DNA of 64,000 nt from an uncultured Verrucomicrobiae bacterium (GCA_951813855.1 OX638380.1:3302876-3366875); one strand, 5' to 3'. Counted from the stretch's first letter, positions 16,627 to 25,891 are shown. Notes: generated by a model not told the origin, from the letters alone. Program-made: numbers and translations.

Positions 16627-19392
16627 ATGAGTTTCTCCAGAAGAGCTGCGGATAATTGGCGAAGGGAGGTGCCGGGAGCGCGCTGGTTCAAGGCTGACCT
16701 CCATATTCACACCATTGACGATCATCCCGGAGGACGGGCGAAAATGCCCAACGGCCTTGAAGGAGATCCGAATAGTTCTGAAATTCAGGAGCGATACGCT
16801 AGAATGTTCCTCCAGGCTTTGGTGAAAAAAGGAATTCAGGCCGCTGGTTTGACGCCTCACTCTCCGTTTTCCGATGGAGCTTTGAACTCGAGCACAGTCT
16901 GGAAAATTGTCGAGAAATGGAACGAGGGGAATGATGACGACGGAGTACCATTTCGGGAGAAGATCTATGCCTTGTTCCCAGGATTTGAACCCTCGTTCAA
17001 TGAGGGCAAGGATGGATTGCATCTCTTATTTCTGTTCGATCCAGAAATTGGTCAGGATTATTTTTTCAAAGTCTTTAATCTCATAATGGGCGGCATTACT
17101 CCGTGGAAAGACAGACGTTTAGAACTTTCAGAAAAAAGAGCGGATGAAGCGCTCAAAGAATTAACCAAATTTCGTGAACGGGAATGTCTTGAAAATAACA
17201 CAGGAAACAAAATATGGAGTTATTTGGTACTTGCTCCTCATGTCGACAATAATAAAGGATTACTAACTGCGAAGAAATCCCAGGTTCTTCAGTTATTTGA
17301 TCATACCGCAATTGCGGGTCTGGAACTAGGAAGAAATAAAAATCCAGAAGTAGTTATGCGTGAACGGCCATGGCTATCAGATGGGATGTTGGAAAACCGA
17401 CAGGCTTTTTTTCATGGAGGCGACGTTTATAGGTTGGAGGACATCGGTCGAATATACACCTGGATTAAACTCGCAGTTCCTCGAATAGAGGCTTTGAGAC
17501 AGGCATTAGTTGCTAGTGATTCCCGAATGCGTATGGGTTTCGAAACCGGCGAAGACGGCAAATTACAACCCATAAAAGATTTGCCTGATGTGGGTGTCCA
17601 AAAACATCCTTGGTTACGTACAGTGACCCTAGCTGGCGGCAAATCTTTCTTCGAAAGAGAAGGCGACGACAAATCTCGGGAAACTCAATTCAGTTTCAGC
17701 CCCGATCTGACCTGCATTATTGGCGGCAGTATGACGGGGAAGAGCACCTTACTCGATGGTCTCCGGGTGTATACTGGAGCGGAACTACCGGTTGATAAAC
17801 CAGTTTGCAATCAGGTCGAGGCTCGGGGGAATGGATTTTTAGTCGGTTCATCGGTAATTGAAATTGATTGTCCCGGGCAGGATCGTACCGCTCCTCTGTC
17901 AGAACGTTGGCCTGCTCTCTTTTTTTCACAAAACGAGTTGCAGCGTTTGACGCAGGCAGATGCCGCAGTTGAAGAAATACTCGCAAAATTGGACCCCTCA
18001 GAGTCTGAAAAAATAGAGTGTCGTTCCAGACAACTTAAAGATTTGGATCGTCAATTGACTGAAGTGATAAAACAAATCGAGCAATCGGAAGATCGAGTTG
18101 CTGAAGTGGAACAGGCACATATCCGATCCGAAAAAGCTGCTGAGGAGTTAATGGTTTATAAGGAGGCTGGGTTAGAACGGCTTCAACAGGTCAATCGGGA
18201 ACATCAAACTTGGGCGAATCGACATTCTGAAGCTATAAATTTACGAAAAGACCTTCTATCTGTGTTTAATCGGTACTCAAATGTGGAAGAACTATCCGAA
18301 GTTGATACCGAGCGATTAAGTCTTATGGGTGTGGATTCCGATGCTCAGGATATAGGGAGGCGCTGGGAACAAATTGTAGAAAGTGTTAAAAAGATCATCA
18401 ACGAGACGGACCTGTGGATTACCGATGTTAATAAAGTTGTCGATGCAATGGCGAATAAGGAGCCGAAGATTCGCGAAGATTTGGAGCGTAATTTGAGCAA
18501 ACAAGGGTTGAGTTTGACGAAACTTCAGGAAATACAGTTATTGAGCAGGCAGGCAGCTTTGCGGGCTAACTATGCGAAAGCACATGAAACAGAACGTTGT
18601 AAACGAGATCAACTCAAACAAGATTTCGAACGCGATTTAGAAACTCGAGAAACCGTATTGAACGAACAACGAGAAGCGTTTGATCGCGTAATTGGGATGA
18701 TTGAACAAAAGTTCAATGGACGGATTCGTGTGCGACCGCAGAAAAACGGAGATCATGCTCCACTCGAGCAGTATCTTCTGGGGCTGAAGCAGAAAGGTGT
18801 TTCAAGATGGTGGAAAGATTTATCACCCGACCAGATACCCTCCCCGAATAAGCTCGTAAAGTGCATACGTTCCAAGACACTCGATAAAGTCGGTATGAGC
18901 ATTGCAGTTCAACGTTCGTTTGAAGAAAAGATGTCTCAAAACATGATCCTGATGCTTTTAGCTTTGCGTTGTCCTGACTGTTATTCACTGGAATATAGGC
19001 TGGAAAGCGGCGATTACCGATCGTTGAACAAGCTCTCCGGTGGAAAAAAAGTTAGTCTGATGCTCTCACTATTATTGGAAACTACCGACAACCGACCGTT
19101 GGTGATCGATCAACCGGAAGACGAACTCGACAATCATTTTTTGTCAGAATCTGTTTTGCCGGCGCTCAAGCGGTTGCGGGGACGACGGCAGGTAATAGTT
19201 GCCACGCATAATGCCAATATAGTGGTTAACGGGGATGCTGATATGGTGATCCAATTGGACGCTGACGCAACTCACGGATGGGTGGCTTGCTCGGGAACCA
19301 TTGAGGAACCGGTTGTTCGGGATGCGATCGTCCGTTCCGTTGATGGAGGTAAGGAAGCGTTTCGTTTGCGTCGCCGGAAATACGGATTTTAA
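16627..19392 (+). CDS. Ppl-type defence protein: PHP phosphoesterase fused to SMC-like ATPase
   Basis: About 921 residues. The N-terminus has the PHP-domain metal motif FKADLHIHT (residues 22-29), with further histidines in GLTPHSPFSD and LVLAPHVDNN, so a metal-dependent phosphoesterase or nuclease site is likely. The second part is an ABC/SMC ATPase split by a coiled coil. Walker A is CIIGGSMTGKSTLLDGL (about 365); Lys/Glu-rich helices run about 450-720; the signature is LNKLSGGKKVSLML (about 800); Walker B is PLVIDQPEDELDN (about 825); the switch His lies in VIVATHNANIV. This architecture matches Ppl (PHP-like domain plus ATPase), one of the single-gene anti-phage systems reported by Gao et al. 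2020. An in-frame GTG lies one codon upstream (16624); ATG was chosen. Base composition is more AT-rich than the flanks, suggesting transfer. It is followed 9 bases later by an AlbA_2 gene. Confidence 0.92.
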   Translation: MSFSRRAADNWRREVPGARWFKADLHIHTIDDHPGGRAKMPNGLEGDPNSSEIQERYARMFLQALVKKGIQAAGLTPHSPFSDGALNSSTVWKIVEKWNEGNDDDGVPFREKIYALFPGFEPSFNEGKDGLHLLFLFDPEIGQDYFFKVFNLIMGGITPWKDRRLELSEKRADEALKELTKFRERECLENNTGNKIWSYLVLAPHVDNNKGLLTAKKSQVLQLFDHTAIAGLELGRNKNPEVVMRERPWLSDGMLENRQAFFHGGDVYRLEDIGRIYTWIKLAVPRIEALRQALVASDSRMRMGFETGEDGKLQPIKDLPDVGVQKHPWLRTVTLAGGKSFFEREGDDKSRETQFSFSPDLTCIIGGSMTGKSTLLDGLRVYTGAELPVDKPVCNQVEARGNGFLVGSSVIEIDCPGQDRTAPLSERWPALFFSQNELQRLTQADAAVEEILAKLDPSESEKIECRSRQLKDLDRQLTEVIKQIEQSEDRVAEVEQAHIRSEKAAEELMVYKEAGLERLQQVNREHQTWANRHSEAINLRKDLLSVFNRYSNVEELSEVDTERLSLMGVDSDAQDIGRRWEQIVESVKKIINETDLWITDVNKVVDAMANKEPKIREDLERNLSKQGLSLTKLQEIQLLSRQAALRANYAKAHETERCKRDQLKQDFERDLETRETVLNEQREAFDRVIGMIEQKFNGRIRVRPQKNGDHAPLEQYLLGLKQKGVSRWWKDLSPDQIPSPNKLVKCIRSKTLDKVGMSIAVQRSFEEKMSQNMILMLLALRCPDCYSLEYRLESGDYRSLNKLSGGKKVSLMLSLLLETTDNRPLVIDQPEDELDNHFLSESVLPALKRLRGRRQVIVATHNANIVVNGDADMVIQLDADATHGWVACSGTIEEPVVRDAIVRSVDGGKEAFRLRRRKYGF

Positions 19393-19401
19393 AGGTTGAT
19401 T

Positions 19402-20598
19402 ATGGACTGGATAGAAATAATACAGCGTATCGAAAAAGGTGAAGATGCGAAAACGGAATTTAAGGAAGTATTTAGAGATACGGCTTCCAGGGTAATATGT
19501 GCTTTTGCTAATGGCGATGGAGGTGTCCTCGTTTTTGGGGTCAGTGATTCTGGTAAAATCGTTGGGATCAAAGAAGATTCGAAAAAGGTGCAAGAAAAGC
19601 TTACCAATATCTTGCAAACTGGTTGTGGTCAACCGGTTACTGCTGATTGTGGCTGCCATCAATTTGGCCAAAAGTGGGTGCATTGGGTAGAAGTGTCGTG
19701 CCATCTCCGGGGATATGAACCGTTTAAGGTCGATAATCAATATTATATACGACGTGGGCGCAGCACGGTGGCACCGTCACCGTCTGAATTGCAGGAACTT
19801 TTCAATGTGTTCGGGCTTGTATTAACCCAGGAGCAAATCATTCCAACAGCTACCATAGACGATATTGATTTAGAGTTGTTTTTTTCTTTTTTGCGCTTGC
19901 AGGGTATACAAATCGATGAGGAACATCAGCCTGACGTTGAGAGAGATTTGGAAAATACTGCGGTATGCCAGAAGCGAGATCAGAAGTTAAGACCGACTCT
20001 CTTTGGCTTGATGGTATTTGGTCGTTATCCTCAGAAGCACCGGCATACGATTAGTCATTATATTCAGTGTGCAGCATATGCCGGATCAGACCAAGCGGCG
20101 GACGTGTTGAGCGTTTCCGAGGGGAAAGGTCGTCTTGATGAACAGGTGACACGTTCAATCGATTGGTTTCGAATTTTGGGACGTAAAGAATTGTACCAAG
20201 GGTTGTATCGAACCGACATCCCCTTAGTTCCGGAGGAAACACTTCGGGAAGCTTTGGTGAATGCCGTAATCCATCGTGACTACGCTATTAGAGGTGCGCC
20301 AATCCTATTTGAAATATTCGATGATCATATCGATGTGACTAGTCCGGGCGCGCTGCCGAATCATTTGAAAGTGGAACAAGTGCGTTCGGGAGGGTTTCCA
20401 CGTTCTCGCAACGAAATGATGGCAAACGCCATGGTCGTTAAACGGTTGATGGAACGTCGAGGTCGAGGTTGGTTGTTGATGCGAAATGTTATGCGGTCCT
20501 TTAACGGCACCGAGCCGGAGCTCATTCATAATAAGGAGGGACGGACGGTCAGGGTGAGATTCCATTTCGATTCGGACGCGGACGACGGTTCGGGATGA
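19402..20598 (+). CDS. Schlafen/AlbA_2-domain protein with GHKL ATPase (398 aa)
   Basis: The N-terminal domain (about residues 8-125) is an AlbA_2 (Schlafen-like, divergent AAA-4) domain: GEDAKTEFKEVF, then VICAFANGDGGVLVFGVSD and YYIRRGRSTVAPS, the usual signature strands. The C-terminal half carries a HATPase_c_4 (GHKL) region with PEETLREALVNAVIHRDYAI, whose N-A-x-x-H-R-D-Y is the family N-box, and a nucleotide-lid-like stretch DVTSPGALPNHL followed by a helical tail. Such proteins, often annotated as RecG-like ATP-binding, occur near toxins and defence genes, acting as regulators or RNases; the activity here is unknown. ATG 19402 lies 9 bases after the Ppl stop; a TTG at 19396 is in frame. 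It is AT-rich like its partner. Co-transcription suggests a two-protein system. Confidence 0.9.
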   Translation: MDWIEIIQRIEKGEDAKTEFKEVFRDTASRVICAFANGDGGVLVFGVSDSGKIVGIKEDSKKVQEKLTNILQTGCGQPVTADCGCHQFGQKWVHWVEVSCHLRGYEPFKVDNQYYIRRGRSTVAPSPSELQELFNVFGLVLTQEQIIPTATIDDIDLELFFSFLRLQGIQIDEEHQPDVERDLENTAVCQKRDQKLRPTLFGLMVFGRYPQKHRHTISHYIQCAAYAGSDQAADVLSVSEGKGRLDEQVTRSIDWFRILGRKELYQGLYRTDIPLVPEETLREALVNAVIHRDYAIRGAPILFEIFDDHIDVTSPGALPNHLKVEQVRSGGFPRSRNEMMANAMVVKRLMERRGRGWLLMRNVMRSFNGTEPELIHNKEGRTVRVRFHFDSDADDGSG

Positions 20599-21170
20599 CG
20601 ACGGATTTCTTGAATGCCTAGACTGAAGCGGTGCGGTCATCATGGCGAATGGGTTACAGAGTCGAGTAGTTCTTTTGGTCGGTTGGCCAAGTGCGGTTGG
20701 CTTGATTTTTTACCCTTTCCCTTCGAAGCGAAAGTGAGTTTCGTTTGCGGTGCCGGCTACTATCGGCTTTTGGGCTTGGCCAGGATGACTCAGCTGGAAT
20801 TCATGGATCATAGGGAGCACACCGCCGGCCAAGTTTGGTTTCGAACGATTGCGATTCCAAAAGGTGCGATGCATGTTTTCGGCTTGTCCGTGATTTTCGT
20901 TACGGACCACGACTTACGGTCGGTCTCCTTGAATTCCTGTGCGCTTCGTTCCGCTTCTTCCGTGCCGAAGTTTGAACTGACCAACCTTGGGTGGCTTGGA
21001 TTTGACTCGGACGATACCTAAATCAGTGGGAGCGGGGTCGACTCCGGCAACAGAATGGAAACGATTGCCCGAAAGCTATTTGGGAATGGACGGCTCTCGG
21101 CTTCTGCTCCGGTGAATTTCGGTAATTCATTGTCTTTGATCGCGATTCATGTTGCGCTAGATTTGCGCCC
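20599..21170. other. Gene-free spacer between the AlbA_2 gene and the dead IS1634 copy
   Basis: About 570 bases. A 135-codon plus-strand frame at 20614-21021 has no recognisable motif and an amino-acid mix typical of chance frames, so it is not called. No RNA gene, terminator or repeat was seen. Confidence 0.4.
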
Positions 21171-22882
21171 ATGTTCATTGACGTAATTCCAAACCGTTCA
21201 TCGCCTCCGACAATCCTGTTGCGCGAATCATTTAGGAAAGACGGTAAGGTGAAGAAACGCACACTCGCCAATTTATCCAAAGTCCCGCCTGAGTGGGGCG
21301 AAGTCATTCGTGCTGGTCTCAAGGGCGAGAAGGCTTGGTCTCCGGACCAAGCCTTCGAAATCGCTTCAAAATCGCATGGTCATGTCGCCGCCGTGTTGGG
21401 CACCTTGCGCCGGCTCGGACTCGAGGAGCTGATAGCTTCGACTCATTCACGCACTCGGGATTTGGTTTGCGCCATGATCGTATCCCGAATTCTGGAGCCG
21501 GAATCCATGCCGGTGACGGCTCAAGAACTCTCGGCGATGGGCGCGATCAATACTTTGGGCGAGACCCTCGACCTCAACCAAGTCGACGAGGAAGAGCTTA
21601 CCGAGGCGATGGATTGGTTGGCGGCCCGCCAGTGGGAGATCGAGAACCGGCTTGCGGCGCGGCATATCGAAAACGGCTCTCTGACGATGTGGCATCTGAT
21701 ACCGGTTTGGATGGAAGACTGGGGTAGCGAGTCGCAACGGGTCGGTGATTCCGGTGACGACATGAAGGGCGAGCCGCAGCTCGCGATTGGTCTGCTGAGT
21801 GACCGCACCGGTCGACCGATCGCTGCCGAAGTGTTTGATGAAGCAGGTGCCCCGGGTGCCTTGTCCTCGGTTTTTGAACGAGTCAGAGAGCGATTAGGTT
21901 TCGAGCGGGCAGTGGTGATCGGTGATCGAGAGCTTTTGACCGAGGCACGAATTCGGGAGAGTCTCGAACCGGCTGGACTCGATTGGATAGTCACGTCGGA
22001 GCCGTCGGTAATCCGGGAATTGATCGTCAGGAAAGTTTTTCAACCTTCGTCGTGCGATGAATCCGATCCGATGGAAATGACGTGTCCGAAGCTATATCCT
22101 GGCGAACGCCTGATCGTTTGCCGTGATTCGTTCGTGGCCCGGGAGCAACGACTGATACGTGCTGATTTTCTGGAAGCGACGGAGCTGGGAATCAACGAAG
22201 TCAAGGCGGCAACCCAGCGCAACAGAGACCGACTCGAAGGGAGCCAAGAGATTTCTCGACGGATGGCTCGTGAGCTTTCCCGCTACGGAATGGGGGAGTA
22301 TTTCGAAGTAAAGATCGGTGAGAACGGGGTTGTTTCTCGTCGGCTTCAGGAACGAATCGATGCCGAAGAGGCTCTCGACGGGTGCTTCCTTTTGCGAACG
22401 AGTTTGGCCCCGGAAAAATGAATACCGAGGAAATCGTCAGTTGTTTTCGGATTTTCTCCGGGGTGAATCGGGCGTTCTGTCCGTTGGATTCGATAGACGA
22501 CGAGATTCGTCCGGCACCTCTCCGGCCTGCCCGTAGCGAGCGCTCTCAGTTTTTCCTCGGCATGCTGGCTTGGTATGTCGAGCACGAGATGCGAAAGCGA
22601 CTGGCTCCCTTACTGCTCGACGAAGAGGATGGTTCGCCCGGCGAATCCGATTTACCCGAGGCCCGTTCCAATCCGAAAACCCGTATGTGGGCTGCGGCCA
22701 AACGTAAGGAACAGAAACTTCCGGCAATGAATTATCGGGAGCTGCTTCAATATCTGGCCGCAATGGCCAAGTTCGAGATCCAATTGAAAACCGACCCCGG
22801 GAAACCATTCGAGATGTATTCTCGACCGACCGAACTCCAAGCGGCCGCGTTCGATCTGCTTGAGGTTCAACTGGCCCAGTAG
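21171..22882 (+). pseudogene. IS1634-family transposase remnant, frameshifted, catalytic residues lost
   Basis: A second, diverged member of the family at 1896-3680. The first frame (21171-22421) has LLRESFRKDGKVKKRTLANL, HVAAVLGTLRRLGLEELI and IVSRILEPESMPVTAQEL. It stops at 22421, while the family C-terminus continues in another frame from about 22415 to 22882 (SQFFLGMLAWYVEHEMRKRL; PTELQAAAFDLLEV). The first catalytic Asp position reads MWHLIPVWM instead of a D-V-T-S type, and the last motif reads FSGVNRAFCPL, where the Glu before R-A-F is Asn. The middle Asp (VVIGDRELL) survives. Frame break plus two lost active-site residues means this copy is dead. With the 1.9-kb copy it brackets the defence island. 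Confidence 0.88.
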
Positions 22883-23177
22883 CGACTGGCGCAAACCAAA
22901 TCCTATGGGAAGCGAACCGAAACTCGGAAAGCGGCGGTGACTCCGGAAATGAAGGAAGAACGAGCACGTGAAACAGCCAGCCATTTAAACCAACCTGAGT
23001 AACGGTTGGCCCATAGTCGCGGACTTGCCAAGTAGGCGCTAACGGAAACACTTGAACTTAGGATTACGGCAAGTATCAGGAGATAAAATCAGCGGTGTGG
23101 GATTGTTTTCTTTTCCTTTTTGACCAGATGAGTTGGACTGGTCGGTCGTCATTGGTGTATTCGCCAACCTACCTCTA
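22883..23177. other. Short spacer before the IS630 element
   Basis: About 295 bases without a gene, probably including the right end of the dead IS1634 copy. No clear inverted repeat pairing with its left end was found. Confidence 0.4.
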
Positions 23178-23202
23178 TCAATCATTGCAAAAGTAATGTC
23201 AT
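23178..23202. repeat. IS630 left terminal inverted repeat
   Basis: Pairs with 24305-24329 with a single mismatch at the seventh base from the outer end (A here, T in the other repeat read inward). The transposase stop codon lies inside it. Confidence 0.95.
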
Positions 23203-24275
23203 GTAATTATATATCGAGTATCATCCAATTTAAAGTATGATTGGAACATTCCCATTTTCTTTTGGATGGATTGCATAATGTTTTGAATTTTCTGTTGCAT
23301 CGTCTTTTTGTTGGGTATCATTATTTTAGCTAATCTTTGCTTTAAATGGTTCCAAACCTGCTCATCGGGATTTAATTCAGGGCTGTATGGAGGAAGATAT
23401 TTCATTTCAATATTATCGTTTTCGGCTACGAACTCTTGGGTATAATCTGCTGTATGATAGCTGGCGTTATCACAAACAACAATTATTTTCCGTCCCACAT
23501 CCTTAGAGAGTTTCGATAAAAACTCACAAAAACGCTGGGCATTCATTTTTCCTTTGAAAATGTTAAATATCATCCGCCCGTCAGCGGATATGGCTGAAAC
23601 TAGTTTAATCGAATAGCGATCCCCGGCATCTCGAACTACCGGCGTGACACCGATTCGAGACCAAGTGGTTCCTCGATGATAATCAGCTCGGACTGGCGCT
23701 TCATCCAAAAAGAGAATTAGGGCATTCTCTTGCTCAGCTCGTTGTTTCAAGCCTGGAAACATCTCCAGATACCGTTTGATTTTCTTTTGGTTTTGTTTGT
23801 AAGACTTGTGGATGGGGCGCTGGGGAGTTAATCCCATAGAATGAAGCAATCGACTGATGGTGGAAACGTGAACCGACACCCCGAATTGTTGTTTCAATAA
23901 CACTTGCATGGTTTTGAGACTCCACAGGCAAAAGTCGAATTGAAATTGCTTGGGATTTCCCATAGTCACCGCGTTGTATAACCATTGAGCCATTTCTTCT
24001 GTAATCTTACGGGGACGTCCTGATTTAGGATTGTCTTTGAGTCCTTCGTAACTCCCAGTCGAAAACCAAACGAGCCAGCGAAATACTGTGCGTGCAGACA
24101 TACCCATTACACTGACAACTTCAGCTACGGTTGAGCCATTTTTAACAGCTTCTACCGCAGTTGTTCGTAGTTCATAGGTATAGTGATTACGAGAAAATTG
24201 AGTTGGTTTATCGTTCACGTATTTATAGACATTCTCAATACAAAAAACGTTGCAAAAAAAATAAATATTTTTCAT
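23199..24275 (-). CDS. IS630-family transposase (about 358 aa)
   Basis: The N-terminal helix-turn-helix region reads ELRTTAVEAVKNGSTVAEVV then SARTVFRWLVWF and SGRPRKITEEM, as in IS630-type proteins. The DDE catalytic domain follows: ALILFLDEAPVRAD (first Asp), KIIVVCDNASYHT (second Asp) and LPPYSPELNPDEQVW (last acidic residue, the family hallmark S-P-x-L-N-P). The start is uncertain. TTG at 24302 gives nine more residues but sits at the inverted repeat; ATG at 24275 is preferred. It is intact and likely functional. Confidence 0.93.
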   Translation of the reverse strand: MKNIYFFCNVFCIENVYKYVNDKPTQFSRNHYTYELRTTAVEAVKNGSTVAEVVSVMGMSARTVFRWLVWFSTGSYEGLKDNPKSGRPRKITEEMAQWLYNAVTMGNPKQFQFDFCLWSLKTMQVLLKQQFGVSVHVSTISRLLHSMGLTPQRPIHKSYKQNQKKIKRYLEMFPGLKQRAEQENALILFLDEAPVRADYHRGTTWSRIGVTPVVRDAGDRYSIKLVSAISADGRMIFNIFKGKMNAQRFCEFLSKLSKDVGRKIIVVCDNASYHTADYTQEFVAENDNIEMKYLPPYSPELNPDEQVWNHLKQRLAKIMIPNKKTMQQKIQNIMQSIQKKMGMFQSYFKLDDTRYIIT

Positions 24276-24304
24276 TTTTCGGATTAATAAATTCCTGATC
24301 AATT

Positions 24305-24329
24305 ATGACATTACTTTTGCAAAGATTGA
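24305..24329. repeat. IS630 right terminal inverted repeat
   Basis: Reverse complement of 23178-23202 with one mismatch; the outer edge abuts TA at 24330-24331. Confidence 0.95.
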
Positions 24330-24371
24330 TAATGCAGAGGGTACCGCACCGATGCTAATCAACAAGAGTCA

Positions 24372-24596
24372 ATGCCAGCCAACGAGAACCATCATCAGTG
24401 CACCGCATCTGACATCGTGAAGGACATGATGGAACTCAATAAAAAGGTGCTAAAGCAACTCGAAGAGGCCGGAATCAAGGTGGGCGGCTATAGTTTGGGA
24501 AAAAAACTGGAGCCCCAAGCTCCCCGTGATTTACCCAAGCAAGGCTTCCGGGGCACTCCTACCGGACGCCCGGGGTTCACAATAACGGGAGGATGA
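24372..24596 (+). CDS. Hypothetical small protein (74 aa)
   Basis: Unrecognised. It opens with a helical, charged segment (SDIVKDMMELNKKVLKQLEE, about residues 13-32) followed by a Gly/Pro-rich tail (LGKKLEPQAPRDLPKQGF...). The ATG has no strong ribosome site. The frame is open upstream to a TAA that uses the IS630 target TA, so the insertion may have removed or displaced its promoter. It may be a true small cytoplasmic protein or a chance frame; it is called only because its first half has a coherent amphipathic helix. Confidence 0.35.
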   Translation: MPANENHHQCTASDIVKDMMELNKKVLKQLEEAGIKVGGYSLGKKLEPQAPRDLPKQGFRGTPTGRPGFTITGG

Positions 24597-24892
24597 TCCC
24601 AGTTTTGTTTTTCTGGCCGCGCCGTTGTATTTAGGGCGATCGGTTCCCGTGGCCATTTTGTTTGGCCTGCCGGCTGGAGGTCCGGTTTTGGTAGTATTGT
24701 CGTTTAATTCAGGCTCGAAGACCAAGGTGGTTATCGGTGCGTTCCGGCGTCCGGTGCCGGCTTTCTGATCCAAACTCGGCATTGGCTCGCTACGATTCCG
24801 AATTCGGTCGACTTCGTTGTTCGGCGAGTTTTCAAACGTATCGAGCGGTCCCGGATTTTCGGGAATTTTTCGCCCTTGAATCGGAGGGCGGT
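24597..24892. other. Spacer downstream of the APH-fold kinase
   Basis: About 300 bases beyond the stop of the convergent kinase gene. Long open frames here (minus 24531-25352 and plus 24737-25270) overlap the kinase in other frames and are judged shadows. No terminator hairpin was recognised. Confidence 0.4.
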
Positions 24893-25891
24893 TCAGACCG
24901 TGTTGAGGGCCTTGGCCAGCCGTCGGCGGGATTTCAGGATCACGTCCGACAACAGGATGTTCGAGGATCGAAGATTGAGAAGTTCGAAAAAGTTCAAAAT
25001 AGGGTGGCAGGCTCCCGCAATGAAATAGGCCGGAAGCAAGAGCCGAGCCCGAACGGCGAAAGCCTGATCCAGAAAGGGGAGGCTGCTGAATTCCTGGATG
25101 ACGTAATCCCAGTAATCCATTTTGGGCGACAGTTGGCCGACGCCGAAAAACGAGCAGATCAATCGAGCCGGGTCGTCCCGGCCCGCGTGCGAGAAATCCA
25201 GAAAAATGACTTCCCGTTGCGGAGTCAGCAAGGCGTTGCGGAAGCCGAATTCGCCGGGCGAGAAAACTAACTGTTCCGGCTCCAAAGGTTGTTCCGGGGA
25301 GATCCCGGCCGTCTGGAATTGCATCAAAATCGATTCGAGCGTGTCGTTCCATGCCGGAGTCAGTTCTTCGATCAGGTAAGTCTGGAATTGAGGGCCAGCG
25401 GATTTCGCCAAACGGTACAGGTGAGAGACCTGGTGAGTGATAAGATGAAGATGATCGGCGACGGAACGGCAGGCGTCTTTGGCCGGACCGAGTTGGACCT
25501 GGCGCGTCAGATCGCTGTTCAGGGCCAACAGAAATCCGGTCGCTTCCTGGACGAGCCGTCGGTCGATATCCTTTTCCCGCAATTCCCGACCGGCAGATCT
25601 TAAAAACAGCGCCGCCCCGGTCTCGTCGTCCGAGCCCAACCAGACGAGTTTGTTGCGGGGTTCCAGATGCGGCAACAAGCGATCATAGAAATCTCGTTCC
25701 CGTTCGTAGTCGGCTTGTTCGTCGGGGGCATAGCACTTGATCGCGTAACTGGTCCCCAGGTGATACAGGAAGACGACGCAACGATCCTTCCGAACGGCGA
25801 TCGGTTCCAGTCGGTCGATGCCGTCGATGCTCCTGCACTCGAGAAACTTCCGAATACGCTCCAGCAAATATTCCGGGATAGGGGCGGGCAC
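24893..25891 (-). CDS. APH-fold (aminoglycoside phosphotransferase-like) kinase (332 aa)
   Basis: A small-molecule kinase fold. The N-lobe strand CVVFLYHLGTSYAIKCYAP includes the ATP-binding Lys after the A-I-K pattern (about residue 52). The catalytic loop reads SPGEFGFRNALL (about 213), followed by the metal-binding EVIFLDFSHAGRDDPARL (about 228). The usual loop is H-x-D-x-x-x-x-N. Here Glu stands at the Asp position and Pro at the His position, while Asn is kept, so catalysis may be altered. Related F-G-F-x-N-A proteins with F-L-D-F occur in cell-surface sugar loci, where they phosphorylate sugars or lipids; that is family context, not proof. The C-terminal third is helical. It lies 61 bases beyond the stop of the co-directional DUF1080 gene and may share its transcript. 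Confidence 0.8.
   Translation of the reverse strand: MPAPIPEYLLERIRKFLECRSIDGIDRLEPIAVRKDRCVVFLYHLGTSYAIKCYAPDEQADYERERDFYDRLLPHLEPRNKLVWLGSDDETGAALFLRSAGRELREKDIDRRLVQEATGFLLALNSDLTRQVQLGPAKDACRSVADHLHLITHQVSHLYRLAKSAGPQFQTYLIEELTPAWNDTLESILMQFQTAGISPEQPLEPEQLVFSPGEFGFRNALLTPQREVIFLDFSHAGRDDPARLICSFFGVGQLSPKMDYWDYVIQEFSSLPFLDQAFAVRARLLLPAYFIAGACHPILNFFELLNLRSSNILLSDVILKSRRRLAKALNTV

Larger units (their letters stand above)
23178..24329 (-). mobile_element. Complete IS630-family insertion sequence, 1152 bp, TA target duplication
   Basis: The ends are 25-bp inverted repeats at 23178-23202 and 24305-24329 with one mismatch; the inner 18 bases, TTGCAAAAGTAATGTCAT, are identical. Each end is directly flanked by TA (23176-23177 and 24330-24331), the target duplication of the IS630/Tc1/mariner group. 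One transposase gene fills the interior. It is clearly more AT-rich than its surroundings. Near-perfect ends and an intact gene point to a recent insertion. Confidence 0.96.

Noticed and set aside
20614-21021. 135-codon plus-strand frame after the AlbA_2 gene
   Set aside because: No domain, no ribosome site and chance-like composition.
24531-25352. 273-codon minus-strand frame overlapping the APH-fold kinase
   Set aside because: Arg/Gly/Pro-rich shadow; the kinase frame carries the conserved motifs.
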